DNA of 34,756 nucleotides from JBBRMQ01 sp038230775 (GTDB lineage Bacteria > Acidobacteriota > Thermoanaerobaculia > Gp7-AA8). The stretch is taken from positions 1 to 34,756 of the forward strand of contig JBBRMQ010000012.1 in assembly GCA_038230775.1 (NCBI GenBank). The letters run 5' to 3'. Of the stretch, positions 31,345-34,756 are shown in pieces. How positions within the stretch are numbered: position 1 is the stretch's first letter; every line of letters starts with the position of its first letter. The notes beneath the pieces were generated by a model. It had not been told where the DNA came from. It saw only the letters and a program-made list of their open reading frames with translations, and did not search any database. A program made the translations under genes and the position numbers.

Positions 31345-32394
31345 TCAAGCTGCGCGCGGATGCCCCCGGCGATTCGCGATCGTCTCCCGCAGGAACTTGA
31401 GCAACGATCGCTCCTCCATCGACAGGCCGACGCGAACGACGGGTTTGCCGCGTCGCGATTTGCGCAGCATCTCGAACGGCCTGCCTTCCAGGTACTCGTC
31501 GAGAACGCGGGGACAGATGTAGGACGAGCGGCAGACGGCGGGAGTGTTGCCCAACTGCTGTGCCGTTGCTTCGATCGCGCGTTTCATGTTGCGCTTGCGC
31601 TCGGTCTTGCTCGGCGCCTGACCCTGCATGGCCAGCGCGATGGAGCACAGAAGCGTTCCGGCCCAGGTGCGAAAATCCTTCGCCGTGAACTTCTCGCTGA
31701 TGATGGACTGGATGTAGTCGTTGACGTGCCGGTCCTTGACGTCGCGGATCTTCGAGTCATCGACGAAGGCGAAAAGCTCTTTCTGCTTGAGTTTCTTGAG
31801 ATCCTGGACGATCGCCGCCACTTCAGCGTCCTCGATCGCTCGACTCTGCGCCTTCTTCCACTTGCCGATGTAGTCGAAGGAGAGGACTGCGCCTTCGATG
31901 TCCACGTGCTTTCCGCGAATCGTCGTCAGTCCGTAGGTCGACTCCGATGCCGCGCTCTTGTCGTTGCCCACGCGAAAGAATCCCTGATCGATGAGACGTA
32001 CGATCGCGGCGAGGACACGGTCGCGATCGAGGTCAGGCCGTTTGAGGTCCGCATTCACCCTGCGCCGGAGAGCGGGCAGCGATTCTCCGAACTCGACCAC
32101 GCGGCGGAACTTCTCTTCCTCGCGTTGTGCACGGAACTTCGGATGGTAGATGTACTGGGTGCGGCCTTTCTTGTCGACGCCGACTGCCTGCAGCGGTGAG
32201 GCTTCGCCGCGCGCGATGCGCACGTCGCGCCACGCGGGCGGGATGCGCAGGCGCCGGAGTCGCGCCAGAGTCTTCTCATCGCGCACGGCGCCGCCGCCGG
32301 GATTCTGGTATGCGAATCCGCTCTCCTTGGTGCCTTCACGACGGATTCCGTGAAGATCGAGAACCCATCTTCGGCGCACACCTTTGGCCGCCAT
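31345..32394 (-). CDS. DNA topoisomerase IB (bacterial, poxvirus-like)
   Basis: A 349-residue type IB topoisomerase, which relaxes supercoils by a 3'-phosphotyrosine intermediate. N-terminal domain landmarks are IPPAWRDVRI, LQAVGVDKKGRTQYIYHP and EEEKFRRV. Catalytic-domain landmarks are FFRVGND (Arg141), FDYIGKWKK (Lys178), DFRTWAGTLL (Arg242) and NTPAVCRSSYICP with Tyr292 as nucleophile. Length is normal for bacterial members. The ATG at 32394 has TGAGG too close to be a good ribosome site, so the exact start is uncertain. It is divergent from the GT-C-like membrane protein across 41 bp and convergent with the barrel gene. Confidence 0.92.
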   Translation of the reverse strand: MAAKGVRRRWVLDLHGIRREGTKESGFAYQNPGGGAVRDEKTLARLRRLRIPPAWRDVRIARGEASPLQAVGVDKKGRTQYIYHPKFRAQREEEKFRRVVEFGESLPALRRRVNADLKRPDLDRDRVLAAIVRLIDQGFFRVGNDKSAASESTYGLTTIRGKHVDIEGAVLSFDYIGKWKKAQSRAIEDAEVAAIVQDLKKLKQKELFAFVDDSKIRDVKDRHVNDYIQSIISEKFTAKDFRTWAGTLLCSIALAMQGQAPSKTERKRNMKRAIEATAQQLGNTPAVCRSSYICPRVLDEYLEGRPFEMLRKSRRGKPVVRVGLSMEERSLLKFLRETIANRRGHPRAA

Positions 32395-32435
32395 AACCTC
32401 AGCCGTTTCTGCGAGAATGGTGCCGCGAGTTGTCG

Positions 32436-34756
32436 ATGGTGCCCGCTATCCGATCCCGGCTCTCCGCTGTCCGTATCGGACGCGAGGTCCTTTTCTTTTC
32501 CTTCTTTCTGGCGATCGCCGCGGCGCTGACGTGGCCGATGGTCCGGCAGCTCTCCACGATCGTTTCGGACACCGGCGATCCGCTGCTGAACGCGTGGATC
32601 GTCGACTGGGACTGCTACGCGATGACGCATCGCGGCGCCAGCATCTTCCAGGCGAACGTTTTCTATCCGGGAAAGTATCCGCTGGCGTACAGCGAGAACA
32701 TGCTTGGCGTGGCGGTCCTCATGCTGCCGTCGTATCTCGCCGGTGCATCCGCCCTCACCACCTACAACCTTGCGATGCTCCTCGGCTTCGCCTTCTCGGG
32801 GTACGGCGCCTTCGTGCTCGGTCGCAAGACAACGTCTTCCGCGTTCGCGGGAGTGGTGGCCGGCGTCCTGTACGCGTTCGTGCCATTCCGCTTCGATCAC
32901 CTGTCGCACGTGCAGATCGCCTGGGGTGGATGGCTTCCGCTGATCTTCGCGGCGCTGCTGCACTATCGCGAACGGCCGTCGGTCGCGCGCGCTGCTCTTC
33001 TGTGCGGCGCGCTGGTGATGAACGGCGCGACCAACGTGCACTGGCTCCTGTTCGGCTTCTTTGCTTACGGAGCCAGCCTCGTTCTGCTGGCGCTGGCCGA
33101 GCGGCGTGATCGAACCTTCTGGATGCGGCTGGGCATCGCGACGTTCGCGGCGGTCGTCGTTCTTTATCCGATCCTCCGTCCGTATCGCGTCGTATCGCAG
33201 TTGTACCGGATGAAGCGGAATCCCGACGAAGTGATGGAGTTGTCGGCGAACGTGATGGACTGGCTGGTGGCAAGCGATCGGAGCGCGGTGTACGGTAGCG
33301 TGCCGGCTTCGAAATTCAACCATTCGGAGCGGCATCTGTTTCCTGGCCTCGTCGCCGTCCTGCTCACCATCGCGGCGCTGCTGCTGCCTCTTCCGCGTGA
33401 GCAAAGCATGCCGGCGGAGGGGAGAGTCCGCGGCTCGCCGCCGCGCGCGCTGCTGCACACGCTCGACGCGCTCGCGGTACTCATGGTCGTCTTCGCCTAC
33501 ATCGGCGCGGTGACGGACCGTTTCGGTCTGCACTTGCCGGGCGGCCACATCATCTGGCTGACGACGGCGTCGAAGCCGATGATGTATCTCGTCCTCATCG
33601 CGATCATCAGGCTCTCGGTGCGAATCCCGTCGCGGTTCGCGCGCTTTCCCGATGAGCGTCTGGGCGATCGCATCCGGGACAGCCGTCTTCCGCTGCCGAT
33701 GTGGATCGCGCTCCTCTGCATCGTCATCGGCGTCCTGGGCTCATTCGGTCTCAACGGCTTTTTTCACACGTTCCTGTTCGAGAAGGTGAGCATCTTCCGC
33801 AGCGTGCGCGCGGTGGCGCGATGGGCGGCCATCGCCTATGTCGGGCTGTCGCTCGCGGCGGCATACGGCGTCATGGCGATCGCCGCGATGGTTCCGCCGC
33901 GCGCCCGATCGCTCGTGCATCTCGCGCTCGTCCTTCTCGCGCTGAACGACGTTCGTACGGCCATCGTGTGGGATTACGCCATTCCGACGATCCCGCCGGT
34001 CACGCAATGGATTCGAGATACGGCGTTGCCCGGGCCATTGATCGAGCTCCCGATCGACGCGGAGAGTGCCCAGTACTACTACATGTTGTGGGCCACCACG
34101 CACCACAAGCTGGTCATGAACGGGACCTCCGGCTTCGAGCCGCCGGTCTTTCTCAAGCTGCACGATCTGTCGACAGAACCGTCGCTCCCCGACGAATTCA
34201 CCGACGTGCTGTTGCGCAACCAGTGCGCGATCGTCGTTTTGCATGGCGAGCTCCTGGCGGAGCAGACGCCGAAATACTTCGACTGGATCCATCGCGAGCT
34301 TCTGAGCGGGCGCCTCGCCTTCCTTCGCCGCTTCGATCACGGAGCCGATGGAGACTGGGTCTTCGCGATGCCGCGCAACGCCGCATCGTGGCAGTCGCTT
34401 CGGGCGCCCGCGGTGCCGGACGCCGCGGGCTTCACTCCCAGCCAGAATCTCGCGCGCCTCCTCGAGGGCAAAGCGACGTACAACAACATCACGTTTGGAC
34501 GGCTCGACGTTCACGGGGCGGAGAAAGGCACGCCGTTTCGCATCGCGGGATGGGCACTCTCACCGTACAGCGTCCGCGACGTCATCGCGCGCTTTGATCC
34601 CGGCAACGTGACGATGCGCCTCGCGCGCGTGCCGCGAGCCGATGTCGCGGGGCGCTGGCCGTGGTATCCCGACGCGACTCCAGGGTTCTCCGCAGACTTC
34701 GATCACCGGCCGCACGGTGTGCGGAAAGCCGGCCGCCTGCAGATCGAGATCGTCGA
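32436..34756 (+). CDS. Large GT-C-like polytopic membrane protein (3' end cut)
   Basis: An open frame of at least 773 codons running off the right edge. The N-terminus has many membrane helices over ~450 residues. The first periplasmic loop carries DTGDPLLNAWIVDWD and later NVFYPGKYPLAYSENMLG, the acidic-motif loop and FYP pattern of GT-C glycosyltransferases that use polyprenyl-phosphate sugars. A soluble region (from about residue 520, with LIELPIDAESAQYYYM) follows. It resembles uncharacterised membrane proteins of soil bacteria; a sugar-transfer role is inferred. The start at ATG 32436 is preceded by an in-frame TTG at 32430; no ribosome site is clear. Confidence 0.75.
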   Translation, partial: MVPAIRSRLSAVRIGREVLFFSFFLAIAAALTWPMVRQLSTIVSDTGDPLLNAWIVDWDCYAMTHRGASIFQANVFYPGKYPLAYSENMLGVAVLMLPSYLAGASALTTYNLAMLLGFAFSGYGAFVLGRKTTSSAFAGVVAGVLYAFVPFRFDHLSHVQIAWGGWLPLIFAALLHYRERPSVARAALLCGALVMNGATNVHWLLFGFFAYGASLVLLALAERRDRTFWMRLGIATFAAVVVLYPILRPYRVVSQLYRMKRNPDEVMELSANVMDWLVASDRSAVYGSVPASKFNHSERHLFPGLVAVLLTIAALLLPLPREQSMPAEGRVRGSPPRALLHTLDALAVLMVVFAYIGAVTDRFGLHLPGGHIIWLTTASKPMMYLVLIAIIRLSVRIPSRFARFPDERLGDRIRDSRLPLPMWIALLCIVIGVLGSFGLNGFFHTFLFEKVSIFRSVRAVARWAAIAYVGLSLAAAYGVMAIAAMVPPRARSLVHLALVLLALNDVRTAIVWDYAIPTIPPVTQWIRDTALPGPLIELPIDAESAQYYYMLWATTHHKLVMNGTSGFEPPVFLKLHDLSTEPSLPDEFTDVLLRNQCAIVVLHGELLAEQTPKYFDWIHRELLSGRLAFLRRFDHGADGDWVFAMPRNAASWQSLRAPAVPDAAGFTPSQNLARLLEGKATYNNITFGRLDVHGAEKGTPFRIAGWALSPYSVRDVIARFDPGNVTMRLARVPRADVAGRWPWYPDATPGFSADFDHRPHGVRKAGRLQIEIV

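Noticed and set aside
32055..33548. Minus-strand open frame of 497 codons spanning topoisomerase IB and the membrane protein
   Set aside because: It overlaps two clear genes and is Arg/Gln/His-rich without family features.

Overview
The window looks like a stretch of chromosome from a GC-rich, Gram-negative (diderm) bacterium. The outer-membrane beta-barrels, lipoproteins, high-GC codon use and interspersed palindromes of the 'CHPERSEGP' type fit an uncultured Acidobacteriota-like soil or sediment lineage. That placement is an inference from style and gene content; there is no rRNA or tRNA marker. About 28 protein genes are supported, two of them cut by the window edges. I saw no prophage, CRISPR array or complete insertion sequence.

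Layout. 1-13.7 kb is mostly housekeeping and accessory metabolism: an M3 oligopeptidase (5' cut), a YajO-like aldo/keto reductase, an anchored protein with three Ig-like repeats, a histidine phosphatase, inorganic pyrophosphatase, a five-S1-domain RNA-binding protein, a polysaccharide deacetylase, an atypical SDR epimerase, a translationally coupled trio (histone-H1-like protein, small membrane protein, epoxide-hydrolase-like enzyme), a sorbosone-dehydrogenase-like lipoprotein, a small lipoprotein and an EXORDIUM-like secreted protein. 14.0-24.4 kb is a coherent cell-surface polysaccharide region. On the minus strand are two LCP-family (LytR-CpsA-Psr) proteins and a KaiC-type ATPase fused to a degenerate receiver and a degenerate GGDEF domain. 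Divergently, on the plus strand, are a NAGPA phosphodiester glycosidase, a TPR/beta-barrel exporter, a processive family 2 glycosyltransferase, a 61-residue membrane protein and a membrane-anchored protein. This resembles pgaABCD (poly-GlcNAc) with the deacetylase/hydrolase PgaB replaced by NAGPA. 24.3-26.8 kb carries queD, a Holin-X/DUF3618-like pair and dprA. 26.9-31.1 kb is a coupled three-gene envelope operon ending in a gluzincin peptidase/beta-propeller/beta-barrel fusion. The end holds topoisomerase IB and a GT-C-like membrane protein cut by the window edge.

The most unusual signals are non-coding. (1) A family of intergenic elements is built from 7-bp repeats arranged as inverted arms. 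The heptamer differs between places but the 7-bp period is kept. (2) Two divergent gene pairs are separated by exactly 23 bp that hold overlapping, symmetric -10 hexamers predicted to give leaderless or nearly leaderless mRNAs; a third copy of the core lies upstream of another gene. (3) Three tandem ~72-nt units end in a strong terminator downstream of ppa. (4) A 90-bp near-perfect palindrome occurs twice, and a diverged relative supplies the stop codons of two convergent genes.
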